Of a DNA stretch of 44,566 nt, positions 1 to 8,858 are shown one piece after another. This DNA is from Phycisphaeraceae bacterium (GTDB taxonomy: Bacteria > Planctomycetota > Phycisphaerae > Phycisphaerales > Phycisphaeraceae): assembly GCA_002686995.1 (NCBI GenBank), contig NYZC01000102.1, positions 1 through 44,566 of the forward strand. The letters run 5' to 3'. Within the stretch, counting starts at the first letter, position 1, and the number at the start of each line of letters is the position of its first letter. Below the pieces are notes generated by a model. The model had not been told where the DNA came from, did not search any database, and worked only from the letters and a program-made list of their open reading frames with translations. The position numbers and the translations under genes are program-made.

Positions 1-1
1 G

Positions 2-115
2 CAGCTCGAATCGAACCTGGCCGCCCTCGATATCGAGCTCAGCGAGGACGACCGCGAAGAGATCGGCGACCTCATTCCGCGCGACTGCGTGAATCGGGTG
101 TGGCCGACGTGGTAG
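2..115 (+). CDS. Aldo/keto reductase, C-terminal fragment (partial)
   Basis: The window opens inside a gene; the readable frame begins at base 2 and ends with TAG at 113-115, giving 37 residues that start QLESNLAALDIELSEDDREE and end VWPTW. The pattern of an asparagine-leucine-alanine-alanine helix followed by a short 'L-S-x-D-D' helix is typical of the last segment of aldo/keto reductases (NAD(P)H-dependent TIM-barrel oxidoreductases), where it follows the final barrel helix. No catalytic residue lies in the visible part, so the family call rests on this tail only. The next gene, on the same strand, is also a redox enzyme. Confidence 0.55.
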   Translation, partial: QLESNLAALDIELSEDDREEIGDLIPRDCVNRVWPTW

Positions 116-134
116 CGCTGGCAGAGGGTCCAGT

Positions 135-288
135 GTTCGGGGTTCAGGGTTCAGGAGGGCGCGTCGGCGCGGCAGAGCGCGATCGCACATCACGATGCTC
201 GGCCTTCGGCCCGATGCAGGATGCGGCTTGATCGATTCCGACCTACTGTCGGAATCGACCAAAAGGATCTGAACCCGAAACCCCGAAC
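135..288. repeat. Nested inverted repeats between AKR and OYE-type genes
   Basis: The gap of 180 bp after the first gene holds two nested inverted repeats. The outer arms are 135-154 (GTTCGGGGTTCAGGGTTCAG) and 269-288, its reverse complement with two mismatches. Inside lies a perfect 11-bp hairpin, 232-242 with 248-258, loop CTACT. The inner hairpin could end transcription of the upstream gene but has no T-run. A related GGGTTCAGGATTCAG string recurs at about 12250-12264. The structure also argues that the coding region of the next gene begins downstream, at 296. Confidence 0.5.
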
Positions 289-295
289 CCCACCC

Positions 296-2230
296 GTGAC
301 CGCATTCCCCCACATCTTCTCGCCTCTCACGATCAGGAACCTGACGTTGCGCAACCGGATCTGCAGCACGGGCCACATGGCGGCGTGGATGCATCTCAAC
401 GGCGTACCCAACGACGATTGCCGCGCGTACTTCGAAGAGCGGGCGCGGGGCGGTATCGGGCTCGTCACGCTCGGAGCGACGTCCGTACGGGCCGGGGATC
501 ATCCCGCGTATTTCCAGAACCTGGACGATCGCTTCATCAAGTCCTATCGCATGCTCGCCACGGCCGTGCAGAGCCACGGCGCGAAGTTCATCGCCCAGCT
601 CTGCCCCCGTGGCGCCCAGGTGCGCGCCGAGGAACTCTGTGAGACTGCGCCGACCGTGCCGGTGGCGCGCTCGATTCCGGGCATCATCAACCCGCCGCGC
701 CAGCCGTCGGAGCACGTGGCGTCGTGGTCCGTCGAGGACCTGGAGGACGTGGCCGCGTGTTGCGGACGGGCGGCGGGGCGAGCAAGGGCCGGGGGGGCGG
801 ACGGCGTCGAGCTGCACGCGCATCAGCATCATCTGCTGGCTCAGTTCCTCAGCCCGGTGTGCAATCAACGTGATGATGCGTATGGGGGCAGCTTCGAGAA
901 CCGCGCGCGACTCCTGCTTGATGCGCTGAGCGCCATGCGCCGGGCCGTCGGGGACGACTACGTGGTCGGCGTGCGTCTCAAGGCGCACGACATGCACCCG
1001 GATGGCAATGACGAATCCGACTGCGTGCGCCTCATCGAGTTGCTGAAGACCCGGGGCCTCATCGACTACGTGAGCCTCACCGTCGGAGGACTGCATCACC
1101 ATACGGGCACGCTTTACGCGCCGGAGGCCGAGCACCTGGCGCGCGTGGGTCGCGTGCGGAAGGCGATTGATCTGCCCGTGCAGCACGCCGGCAGCATCGT
1201 CACGCCGGAAACGGCGGAGGCCGCGCTGGCCGAGGGCCAGGTCGACATGGTCGGCATGACGAAGGGCCATTTCGCGGATCCGCATTTCGTGAGCAAGCTT
1301 CGGGACGGACGCCGGGAAGACATCCGGCTGTGCATCCGGTGCCAGTGGTGCTGCACGGAGGCGACCGTCGGTTGCATCTACAACCCGGTGACGGGTCGTG
1401 AGAAGGCGTGGGCGACGCCTCGACCCGCGGCGGTCCGGCGGTGCGTCGTCGTCGTCGGGGCGGGGCCGGCCGGCATGGAGGCGGCGATCGCGGCGTCGCG
1501 TCGCGGACATGAGGTGATCGTGCTCGAGAAGGCCACGCGTGTCGGCGGTCAGGTCAACCTGGCGGGGGCGGCGCCGCTGCGTCGAGGATTCGGCGAGATC
1601 GCAGCCTTCTATCAGCGCCAGGCGGAGCGCAGGGCGTTCGACGTGCGACTCGGATTCGAAGCGACTGCGGAAAGCGTCCTGTCACTGCGGCCCGACGTCG
1701 TGATCGTCGCGACCGGATCGACACCGGCGAGACCTCGCATCGAAGGGTGCCGCGACGTCTTTACCGTCCATGAGGTTCTCGACGGCGCGCTGGACGATCG
1801 TCGCAGCGTCCTGGTCGTCGACCGTGACGGGCACGCCCCGGCGTATGTCGCGGCCGACTATCTGCGCCGCGCCGGAGTCAGGGTTACGGTCGTGGCCGCT
1901 ACGGGCAGCGTGGCGGCAGACATGGGTGCCGACGATGGGCCGATGCTCTATGAACGGCTCCGTGACGCCGGTGTGTCGTTCATCGTCGGGCGCGATCTCG
2001 GCCGCATGGATGCAGGGCGCGCCGTGTTGAGAAGCATCTATGGGGAGGCCGATCAGACGGTGGGCGATTTCGACGCGGTCGTGATGGCTGCGGGGGGCCG
2101 TCCCGTCGATTCACTGGTTGGATTGCTGAAGGACGGCGTCGGCGAACTTCACGTGATCGGCGCCGCGAACGGCGGTCGGTTCATCTTCGAGGCGACCACG
2201 GATGGGGCGCGGGCCGGGCATAGGGTTTGA
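296..2230 (+). CDS. NADH:flavin oxidoreductase, OYE / 2,4-dienoyl-CoA reductase-like
   Basis: A 644-residue two-part oxidoreductase, close in length to FadH. Residues ~5-340 form the FMN-binding TIM barrel of the old yellow enzyme family; the signature DGVELHA...QFLSPVCNQRDDAYGG...ENRARL is plain. A cysteine cluster follows (C346, C349, C352/C353, C360), expected to hold a [4Fe-4S] cluster, although the spacing between the third and fourth cysteines is shorter than the 12 usual in FadH. Residues ~383-640 are an FAD/NAD(P)-binding domain with GAGPAG at 388-393. Family members reduce enoyl/dienoyl-CoA or related conjugated carbonyls, passing electrons NAD(P)H-FAD-FeS-FMN; the substrate here is unknown. 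An open frame extends upstream to an ATG at 221, but that extension crosses inverted repeats, so I prefer GTG 296, just before the conserved N-terminus. Confidence 0.85.
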   Translation: MTAFPHIFSPLTIRNLTLRNRICSTGHMAAWMHLNGVPNDDCRAYFEERARGGIGLVTLGATSVRAGDHPAYFQNLDDRFIKSYRMLATAVQSHGAKFIAQLCPRGAQVRAEELCETAPTVPVARSIPGIINPPRQPSEHVASWSVEDLEDVAACCGRAAGRARAGGADGVELHAHQHHLLAQFLSPVCNQRDDAYGGSFENRARLLLDALSAMRRAVGDDYVVGVRLKAHDMHPDGNDESDCVRLIELLKTRGLIDYVSLTVGGLHHHTGTLYAPEAEHLARVGRVRKAIDLPVQHAGSIVTPETAEAALAEGQVDMVGMTKGHFADPHFVSKLRDGRREDIRLCIRCQWCCTEATVGCIYNPVTGREKAWATPRPAAVRRCVVVVGAGPAGMEAAIAASRRGHEVIVLEKATRVGGQVNLAGAAPLRRGFGEIAAFYQRQAERRAFDVRLGFEATAESVLSLRPDVVIVATGSTPARPRIEGCRDVFTVHEVLDGALDDRRSVLVVDRDGHAPAYVAADYLRRAGVRVTVVAATGSVAADMGADDGPMLYERLRDAGVSFIVGRDLGRMDAGRAVLRSIYGEADQTVGDFDAVVMAAGGRPVDSLVGLLKDGVGELHVIGAANGGRFIFEATTDGARAGHRV

Positions 2231-2302
2231 GTGAAGGCCGTATCGCGTTGCGGGGGACACTAAGCTGTTAGTCATTAAGCCAATTGTTATTTGTGATATC
2301 GG

Positions 2303-5300
2303 ATGCATATGTCAGAACGACTGAACCGAACCGCATGGGCCGTTCTCATCCTGATTGCCGCCGGCCACTGCTTCGCGGTCGAGGAGAGCACCGAGGTTCC
2401 TGACCTTCCGCTTCCGGCGACCTCGAGGCTCGGCGATGCGACCGGTGAATGGAAGGGTGACGTGCCGTGGTGGCGGCAGCGGAAGATCGTGCTCATGTGG
2501 GGGCACTGGTGGCCGTCGCGCCAGGCGGCCGACGGAAGCACGCTCAGCAAGAGCAATCCTTCGAAGAAGCTGCCGCCCAGTCTCTTTCGCAACCTCTCGC
2601 AAGCCGGGGCCACGGTCTATGTCGAGGGCTGGGGTTTTGATATCTCCAACGCGCGCCTGGCTCACGATGCCGGCCTCAGGTGCTTCGCTTCCGTGTTCGC
2701 CTACGACCTCTCCGCCAGGATTCCCCCGAAGCACCCCGGCAGGTTCCGTCGTGCGGTGACGCGAAGCGGTGAGCTGAGCGACGAGAAGAAGGGCTGGTGC
2801 CCTCTCGACGAGTCGCTGTACGAGCAGTGGATGGTCTCACCACACCTCGAGGGCGTGCGTGAAGGACTCATCGACGGCCTGTTCTTCGACTGGGAGCCCT
2901 ACGCCGGTCACGACGAGGCAGGCATCTGCTATTGCGACGATTGCTTCGCCCGGTTCATGCGGCGCTCGGACGTGCAGGGAGAGATTCCGGAGCCCGCGAA
3001 GCGATTCACGAGACTCGAAGAGGCCGGGCTGATCGAGGCGTACGAGGAGAACTTCACCCGCCGCCGGGTCGAGATGTATTCCCGGCTGATCGGTAAGCTC
3101 CGCGCCGTCAACCCCCGCCTGCTCGTGGCGTCCTACCGCAGTTACCGATGGGCGTTCATCCGGGCGGTGCACGCGCCCGAGACGCCGTTCACCGTCCTTG
3201 CACGCCGGCACTACCACACCGACGACCGCCAGCCGTGGTGGGAGTCCTACAGCGCGTGGATGAAAGCGCAGGGTTTCCTGTGCGTTCCGGGCGGACACAT
3301 GAACGCGCTGTTTGGTGCGCAGACCTCCCAGGTGAGCGCGGCCCGATGGCTCTACGAGGCCGCGATCAACGAGGACGGCGTCTGGCTCTGGTTTCAGCGC
3401 CACCTGGACGACGAGATCTTCCGTGCCTACGCCACGGCCGACACCCGGATCAAGGCGGTGGAGCACGCCGTGGGTGAGTTCTTCGCTCGCGGCTCGGAAG
3501 ACCGCACCCTCGTGACCGCCGTCGAGTGGACGGGGCGGCCCGAGCTCGAGCAGGCGGTGGTCGTGCGCACACGTCACCTGGGCGACCGGCACCTGGTGCA
3601 TGTGAACAACGTGGACACGGAGTGGCCGCTGCGGGTGCGATTGCGATGGCCGCGCCTCGAGGAAGCAAAGCGATGGACGGCTCGGGATCCCCTGAGCGGA
3701 CTGCATTACAGCCCGGACGGAACCGGCGCCGAGTGGACCACGAGCCGGCTGAGAACGGGGCTCACCGTTCCGATGGAGCCGCGCAACGATCTGTTCATCC
3801 TTGTCGAGCCGGCGCGCGCCGGGGTCAGTGTCGATCGATCAGCGCTCATCCGGTCGCGTGACTTCGACGCGCTGCTCGACCATGCGCGGGCCGCGAAGCT
3901 GGCGGACAAGGTGAAGACGGTCCCGGTTCCGCCGCGACGAATCGAGAACAGCATCTATGGCGACCGCCTCGAAGCGATTCTGGCTTCCACGAAGAAGTTG
4001 TTCGAGCTGCCGGCCCGCGATTGGCGCTTTCAGCATGACAGGGCAGACAAGGGCGAGCGCGACGGCTGGTTCCGCCCTGAGTACACGCTGGATGGCTGGG
4101 CCTCCATCGAGATCGGCGACTTCTGGGGGGACAAGGGCGGCAAGGGCGCGGGCTGGTATCGCCGCGACATCGAGGTGCCGCCGCTGCCGGAAGGTGAGCG
4201 CGTCTACCTGCACTTCGGCGCCGTGGACGAGGAGCTGGTGCTGTGGATCGACGGAAAGCAGGTCGGCGACTTTACCCATCGTCTCGGGCCGGATTACGGT
4301 TGGATCACGCCGTTCGCCATCGACGTGACCGGTCGGCTCACTCCCGGCCGGCATCACCTCGCGATGCGCGTCTACAACATCGCGGGGGCGGGCGGCGTCT
4401 GGAAGCCCGTCGGCATCTTCGTGGGCCCGGGCTCCGGTCCGGCGTCGGCACCGATCAAAGAAGCGCCGCGCGTTGCGGCGCACGAGGGAACGCTCGTCTA
4501 CACCGCGACGGAATCGATGGGCTACGGAGGGGACGACGCGCCGCTGACCATTGCCAACACCCTGCGGCGCATCAACATCAGGACGGGAGCGCAACTGCGC
4601 GTGCGCCAGCTGCGCGGCCACCTGTGGTCCCCGAAGTTCTCGCCGGACGGGAGACGGATCGCGTTCGTTCAGGACGTCGGCGGCAGGGGGCAGATCTTCG
4701 TCATGAACGAAGGCGGCTCCGGGGTCGTCAACCTCAGCGACAACGCCCACTCCGACCGATTCCCCGTCTGGTCACCCGACGGCAGGCAGATCGCGTTCGC
4801 CTCCGACCGGGAAGCGGACTGGGACATCCACCTGATGAATGCCGACGGCACGGACCAGCGCCGTGTCGCGGGCAACCCGGGGGTGGACCGCGCTGCGGCG
4901 TGGTCGCCCGACGGCACGCAACTCGCCTGGGAAAGCCACGTCTCCGGCGTGCCCAACCTCTGGCTGTGTGACGCGGACGGCGGCGACGCTCGCCCGCTGA
5001 TCGCGCCCGGCCGCCCGCCTGAGGTCTACTTCTTCGACCGGACCAAGCTCATCCCGGACACGTTCTACCTGACCAATCCGGTCTGGTCGCCGGACGGCAC
5101 GCAACTGGCGGCTTCCATGCTTCATCATCACCTCGCGTACCGCGCCGTCGTCCTGGATCGTGACGGCTCCAGCATCACCGTCGTGTCGAAGAACACGAGC
5201 CCGATCCTGGTCCGGTGGGCGCCGGACGGCACGCAGCTCGCCGTCTCCGGTTGGGAGCACGCCCAGTCCCCGACGCCCGAGCTCACATGGATTTACCTGG

Positions 5301-5668
5301 CGCATGCCGATTTCAAGCCGGAGGATCCTCGCTATCCGCGCACGAGCCGCTGTGGCGACGTGCCGCTGCTCGAGATCCTGTCATCGCCGGGCCCGCGACA
5401 GGTCTTCGCGAACGAGCTGCCGGCCCAGGGCGACGTCTTCGACCTGCGCACCTGGTACTCGCACGGCAGCGCTCTGCCCCGGCGCGTGCTCAAGCGCGTT
5501 CATTGCCTGGCCTGGTCGCCGGATGGCAAGGCACTGGCATTCTCATCGGACATGGATCCGAGCGGCGCCTATCACGTCTACGTGGTCAGCCGCGACGGCG
5601 GCGCGCCCGTGAAGCTCGCCGGCACGGCGAGCGCGTGGCCGCAACAGATCTCGTGGCGAGCGAAGTGA
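2303..5668 (+). CDS. Secreted GH-like barrel + jelly-roll + TolB-type propeller protein
   Basis: A 1,121-residue exported protein of three modules. Residues 1-25 are a signal peptide (AWAVLILIAAGHCFA). Residues ~55-500 look like a glycoside-hydrolase-type barrel; the probable active-site strand reads FFDWEPYAG (D196, E198, Y200), followed by a CYCDDC cysteine motif (C209, C211, C214). Residues ~590-710 resemble the galactose-binding jelly roll of GH2 enzymes (YRRDIEVPPLP, VYLHFGAVDEELVLWIDGKQ). Residues ~730-1120 carry six WSPDG/FAPDG-type PD40 repeats, a full six-bladed TolB-like propeller. Barrel proteins with the same signature occur five more times nearby. It probably acts on or binds an extracellular glycan; the reaction is unknown. 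A second ATG two codons in (2309) is an equally possible start; no strong ribosome site decides. Confidence 0.75.
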   Translation: MHMSERLNRTAWAVLILIAAGHCFAVEESTEVPDLPLPATSRLGDATGEWKGDVPWWRQRKIVLMWGHWWPSRQAADGSTLSKSNPSKKLPPSLFRNLSQAGATVYVEGWGFDISNARLAHDAGLRCFASVFAYDLSARIPPKHPGRFRRAVTRSGELSDEKKGWCPLDESLYEQWMVSPHLEGVREGLIDGLFFDWEPYAGHDEAGICYCDDCFARFMRRSDVQGEIPEPAKRFTRLEEAGLIEAYEENFTRRRVEMYSRLIGKLRAVNPRLLVASYRSYRWAFIRAVHAPETPFTVLARRHYHTDDRQPWWESYSAWMKAQGFLCVPGGHMNALFGAQTSQVSAARWLYEAAINEDGVWLWFQRHLDDEIFRAYATADTRIKAVEHAVGEFFARGSEDRTLVTAVEWTGRPELEQAVVVRTRHLGDRHLVHVNNVDTEWPLRVRLRWPRLEEAKRWTARDPLSGLHYSPDGTGAEWTTSRLRTGLTVPMEPRNDLFILVEPARAGVSVDRSALIRSRDFDALLDHARAAKLADKVKTVPVPPRRIENSIYGDRLEAILASTKKLFELPARDWRFQHDRADKGERDGWFRPEYTLDGWASIEIGDFWGDKGGKGAGWYRRDIEVPPLPEGERVYLHFGAVDEELVLWIDGKQVGDFTHRLGPDYGWITPFAIDVTGRLTPGRHHLAMRVYNIAGAGGVWKPVGIFVGPGSGPASAPIKEAPRVAAHEGTLVYTATESMGYGGDDAPLTIANTLRRINIRTGAQLRVRQLRGHLWSPKFSPDGRRIAFVQDVGGRGQIFVMNEGGSGVVNLSDNAHSDRFPVWSPDGRQIAFASDREADWDIHLMNADGTDQRRVAGNPGVDRAAAWSPDGTQLAWESHVSGVPNLWLCDADGGDARPLIAPGRPPEVYFFDRTKLIPDTFYLTNPVWSPDGTQLAASMLHHHLAYRAVVLDRDGSSITVVSKNTSPILVRWAPDGTQLAVSGWEHAQSPTPELTWIYLAHADFKPEDPRYPRTSRCGDVPLLEILSSPGPRQVFANELPAQGDVFDLRTWYSHGSALPRRVLKRVHCLAWSPDGKALAFSSDMDPSGAYHVYVVSRDGGAPVKLAGTASAWPQQISWRAK

Positions 5669-5671
5669 CAT

Positions 5672-5783
5672 TAGAACCTATCCCAGAACCACAGGTCTGC
5701 CGCACAACATGCACTGTCGAGCCTTGAAAACGCAAGTTACCAACCAGGATCTCGCCCGATTCGGGGTTCTGGGATAGGTTCTA
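5672..5783. mobile_element. MITE-like element with perfect 19-bp terminal inverted repeats
   Basis: The left end TAGAACCTATCCCAGAACC (5672-5690) is repeated exactly in inverted form at 5765-5783. The 112-bp interior codes for nothing. The outermost TA on both sides may be a target-site duplication, leaving 17-bp inverted repeats. The end sequence is of the kind seen in IS5-type (DDE) insertion sequences, so this looks like a non-autonomous derivative mobilised in trans; no transposase of that type is present in the window. It starts four bases after the stop codon of the large propeller gene and would also fold as a long hairpin between convergent genes. Confidence 0.65.
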
Positions 5784-5901
5784 GGCTATTAGGCTCTTCC
5801 GTCGTCAATTCTTGTCGCGGCGACGAGAAGTTGAATAACCACGGATGAACACGGCCAGGGCAACGGGGCTCGCTTCGCTTAACCGCGGCACGCGCACTGT
5901 C

Positions 5902-6041
5902 GGCGAACCGCGCGGCGTAAGCCCGCGGGTCAGATGTGAGCCCGTCACGTCACGAACGGATCGTTCGGCGCGTCTCAACTGCATCGGCTGAATGAAGCCG
6001 TCATGGCATTCGACCCGCGGGCTGACGCCGCGCGGTTCGCC
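5902..6041. repeat. Palindromic intergenic repeat (30-bp inverted arms)
   Basis: Arms at 5902-5931 (beginning GGCGAACCGCGCGGCGTAAG) and 6012-6041 are reverse complements with one mismatch, enclosing 80 bp. Flanking phrases ACCACGGATGAACACGG (about 5838) and ATCCGTGG (about 6074) are also partly inverted, so the larger structure spans most of the gap between the two convergent genes. I recall similar GC-rich palindromes as dispersed intergenic elements in planctomycete genomes. A 103-residue open frame across it on the - strand is an artefact of the repeat. Confidence 0.6.
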
Positions 6042-6112
6042 AGCATTCATCCGTCGCGGCGCAAAGCGCCGTGATCCGTGGAACCTGCGCGTTGGCCTAA
6101 TGACTAATCGCT

Positions 6113-7447
6113 TCATGTCATCCCGTCCTGACGCCTCCTCAAAGTCAACGCGAACGAATCACCCAGCCTGACATCGTCATACGTCAGGGCTTCGTCCCTT
6201 CCCACCGGTCGAACAAGCTCCGCGCCGTGCGCGAGCCCCATGGGCAGCAGGTTCTGACTGCGGGCCACGTCCGTCGTTTCGATCATCCCGTAGACCGTGA
6301 ACCCGCCTTCACCGTCCAGCACCGTCCCCGGCTCCAGATCCTTCTTGGCACCAACCACGACGTCGGAGAAGTGTCCCTTCGGCGCGCCGCTGGCCTTGCC
6401 CAGCAGCATCATCCGCGCGATGCCGATCGGCACCTCGTGTCCGACGAAGTGCTGCCTTCGATAGATCATCGCCTTACGGCTCCGCTCGCCGATGACCATG
6501 CCGAGGATCTGGTCGTATGACGCCAGGGAGTCGATGGCGAAGGGCGTGTCGCTGCCGACCACGGCATACATCCCGCCGCGGATACTCTGCGCGACCTCGC
6601 GGCCATCGGGGTGCAGCGAGCTCACCGCTTCGACGACGCCTTCGTGCTCCAGAATGCCGCCTTCGGACTCGAGACAGAGCTTCTCGGGAATCTCGCCCAG
6701 CTCCAGAGGTGGAAAGCGCAGACCTCGCACATCGGGGCGCAGCCCCGTCATGTTCGACAGCGCCGCCATCTCGATCTGGCTCTTGGTGTTGTCCAGGAAC
6801 GAGCAGAACATCCTGGCGTTGTAGTCCTCGCCCTTGAAGCCGTAGAGCTCGGCCACGTCGTCGGGGGTGGCGTGGCGGAAGTCAGGCTTGTACCGGGAAC
6901 CCTTGCCGGCCGCGATCACCTTGAAGCCCAGGGTCCGGGCCCAGTCGACGAGCTCGTAAGCCAGCGACGGCTCATCGCCGTAGGCCGCGCTGTAGATCAC
7001 CCCCGCCTCGTCCGCCATCGTCCTGAGCAGGTACCCCACGAGGACTTCGGCTTCCACCGTCACCATGACCAGGTGTTTGCTCCCCTCGATCGCCATGTGT
7101 CCATGCCGTGCGCCCAGGTCCGGGTTGCCTGTCGCCTCCACGACGACGTCGATCCCGCTGCCGATCAGTGCGTCCGCGCGCGTGGTCACTGCGGCGAGGT
7201 CCCGGCCGATGGCGTCGTCGATCGCTCCTGAAGTTTCGGCGGTGAGGACCGCGTCGTCCTTCCGGCCGCCCAGCTTCAGCGCTCGCATCGCACGATCGAC
7301 CTGAAGGTCGGCCACGGCCGACATGCGCATGCCCGGGATCCGGCATACCTGCGAGATGATCTGCGTGCCGAACGTGCCCGCGCCGATGACGCCTACCTTG
7401 ATGGGCGTGCCGTCCTTCTCCAACTGTTCCAGTCCGTCATGGAGCAT
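6113..7447 (-). CDS. Homoserine-dehydrogenase-like oxidoreductase with SAF domain (COG4091 type)
   Basis: A 444-residue cytoplasmic protein. The N-terminus has a Rossmann fold with GVIGAGTFG (residues 19-27). The middle resembles the substrate domain of homoserine dehydrogenase-like NAD(P) enzymes. The last ~110 residues are a SAF domain (VVVGAKKDLEPGTVLDGEGG, then LPMGLAHGAELVRPV and EALTYDDVRLGDSF), as in the predicted homoserine dehydrogenases of COG4091. The true substrate of this group is generally not homoserine, and is unknown here. A GGAG seven bases before the ATG supports the start. It is the last gene of a - strand run; the 73-bp gap to the gene upstream permits co-transcription. 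Confidence is high for the family, low for the reaction. Confidence 0.8.
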   Translation of the reverse strand: MLHDGLEQLEKDGTPIKVGVIGAGTFGTQIISQVCRIPGMRMSAVADLQVDRAMRALKLGGRKDDAVLTAETSGAIDDAIGRDLAAVTTRADALIGSGIDVVVEATGNPDLGARHGHMAIEGSKHLVMVTVEAEVLVGYLLRTMADEAGVIYSAAYGDEPSLAYELVDWARTLGFKVIAAGKGSRYKPDFRHATPDDVAELYGFKGEDYNARMFCSFLDNTKSQIEMAALSNMTGLRPDVRGLRFPPLELGEIPEKLCLESEGGILEHEGVVEAVSSLHPDGREVAQSIRGGMYAVVGSDTPFAIDSLASYDQILGMVIGERSRKAMIYRRQHFVGHEVPIGIARMMLLGKASGAPKGHFSDVVVGAKKDLEPGTVLDGEGGFTVYGMIETTDVARSQNLLPMGLAHGAELVRPVGRDEALTYDDVRLGDSFALTLRRRQDGMT

Positions 7448-7520
7448 GGTCAGTCTCCACTGCGGCTCGGTTCCGCATGCCGTCCCCGGGGATGGGCAGG
7501 GGCAACTCGAGTGCCATGGA

Positions 7521-8819
7521 TCATTCCTCGAGGTTCCATATCACCGCCGAGATCTGTCCAAGGCCAATGAAGTTCGCACCGGCATTCGGGTTGCTGATCA
7601 TGGGGCGCTGTTCCGGAGACAGACCGATTTCGCTCGTCCAGTAGTGAGGCAGACGCTCCGGCAGATCCGTCCAACTGCAGGTGATGTGGTGCATGAAGCA
7701 GGTGAGGAGGCGGCCGTCGTTCAGCACGACCGTGCGCGGGCTGTGCATGGAGGGATCGTTGCTGCGATAGATGATGTAGCGATTCAGCCAGTCCCATGTG
7801 CGTCCGTGGTCGGTGCTGACGACGGCTTCGTACCCGCGGTATATCCGCCCGTCCAGCTCGCCGATCCGGGCGGCGTGCGTCATGATCAGGCGACCGTCCG
7901 GCACCACCGTGATGTTGGCATGGACCCGGCCGAAACGGAAGAACGCCTGCGGCTCGGCCCAGGTCTCACCGTTGTCGGAAGACCACGTGGTGGAGATCGC
8001 CCGCCACCCGTCGTGCGGCGAGGGAATGTCGACCAGGTGGGTGCGCAGGCAGGCCACCAGGTCCCCATTCTTTGCTCTCACCACTGAAGATTCCGAGGTT
8101 CGCCATGCCTTGGGCAGGAGCCGGGGCTCGTCCCATGTTTCGGTGTCCGCGTGATACGTGCGAAGCAGTGACTGGCCCCCCATGGGCTCGGTTTCGGGCT
8201 GCGTCGATCCTTCCACGTAAAAGCCGAACGTCATCTCGGTCCCCTCGACCAGCGGTTGATAGGCCAGGTCGGTGTAGAGCTCACGTCCGTCGGGCAGATG
8301 CCCCACGGCCGAGCATTCGCCCCAGGTCTTGCCGCGATCGTCGCTGCGGCATAGCGAGTGCGTATGTGAATCGTCGTCGCCCCTGTAACCGCGAAGGATC
8401 AGCGTGTCCGGTCCCAGCGCGGGCACGGCCATCGGCGCGCAGCGCGACAGCGGGACCCGGTGCGGCGGGTGCCAATCCTCGCCCGATGGATCGCCCACGA
8501 ACAGAAGGCGGTCGCAGGCGTGCAGGTCATGAAGGTCCCGGGTGCGCACGGGCGCCGTCATCGTCAGCACGGGCGAGCCGTCGCCCATGATGTCCAGCCC
8601 GGGAAACTTGGGCAGGTTGACCAGGAAGGTGTAGGTGAGGCCCTCGAAGTAGTCCGGCCGGCCTTGGTCGCGGTTCCTGCGGATCGGATGCGGCGAGACC
8701 TCCGAGATGATGCGCGTCTTCGGGTAGAGCCCCTGGGCGTCGCGCTGCTCTCTTTCGTCGACCCATTCCGGATCGAGCGTCTGCAGCCTGCTGTTGAATG
8801 CTTCATCGAAGATCGGCAT
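7521..8819 (-). CDS. BNR/sialidase-like beta-propeller protein, cytoplasmic
   Basis: A 432-residue protein with three clear Asp boxes (S-x-D-x-G-x-T-W) at residues 159-166, 280-287 and 335-342, the mark of six-bladed sialidase-type propellers. I do not see a convincing arginine triad, so neuraminidase activity should not be assumed. There is no signal peptide. It is a paralogue of the secreted BNR protein at 16584-17909: both share TRIIS-x-VSP, a GY/LTYTFL-N-P-K-PGL block and a MHSP...GR-LT...MHH block. AAGGAAA eight bases before the second of two in-frame ATGs (8819) selects that start over 8825. It lies 39 bp after the preceding gene of the same - strand run. Confidence 0.7.
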   Translation of the reverse strand: MPIFDEAFNSRLQTLDPEWVDEREQRDAQGLYPKTRIISEVSPHPIRRNRDQGRPDYFEGLTYTFLVNLPKFPGLDIMGDGSPVLTMTAPVRTRDLHDLHACDRLLFVGDPSGEDWHPPHRVPLSRCAPMAVPALGPDTLILRGYRGDDDSHTHSLCRSDDRGKTWGECSAVGHLPDGRELYTDLAYQPLVEGTEMTFGFYVEGSTQPETEPMGGQSLLRTYHADTETWDEPRLLPKAWRTSESSVVRAKNGDLVACLRTHLVDIPSPHDGWRAISTTWSSDNGETWAEPQAFFRFGRVHANITVVPDGRLIMTHAARIGELDGRIYRGYEAVVSTDHGRTWDWLNRYIIYRSNDPSMHSPRTVVLNDGRLLTCFMHHITCSWTDLPERLPHYWTSEIGLSPEQRPMISNPNAGANFIGLGQISAVIWNLEE

Positions 8820-8858
8820 GATCATTTTCCTTGGCTCATAACCTAAAACTACCTGCCG

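Noticed and set aside
5805..6116. A 103-codon - strand frame in the intergenic palindrome
   Set aside because: It is encoded by the inverted-repeat arms, with mirrored peptides GEPRGVSPR and RGLTPRGSP; no ribosome site and no recognisable domain.
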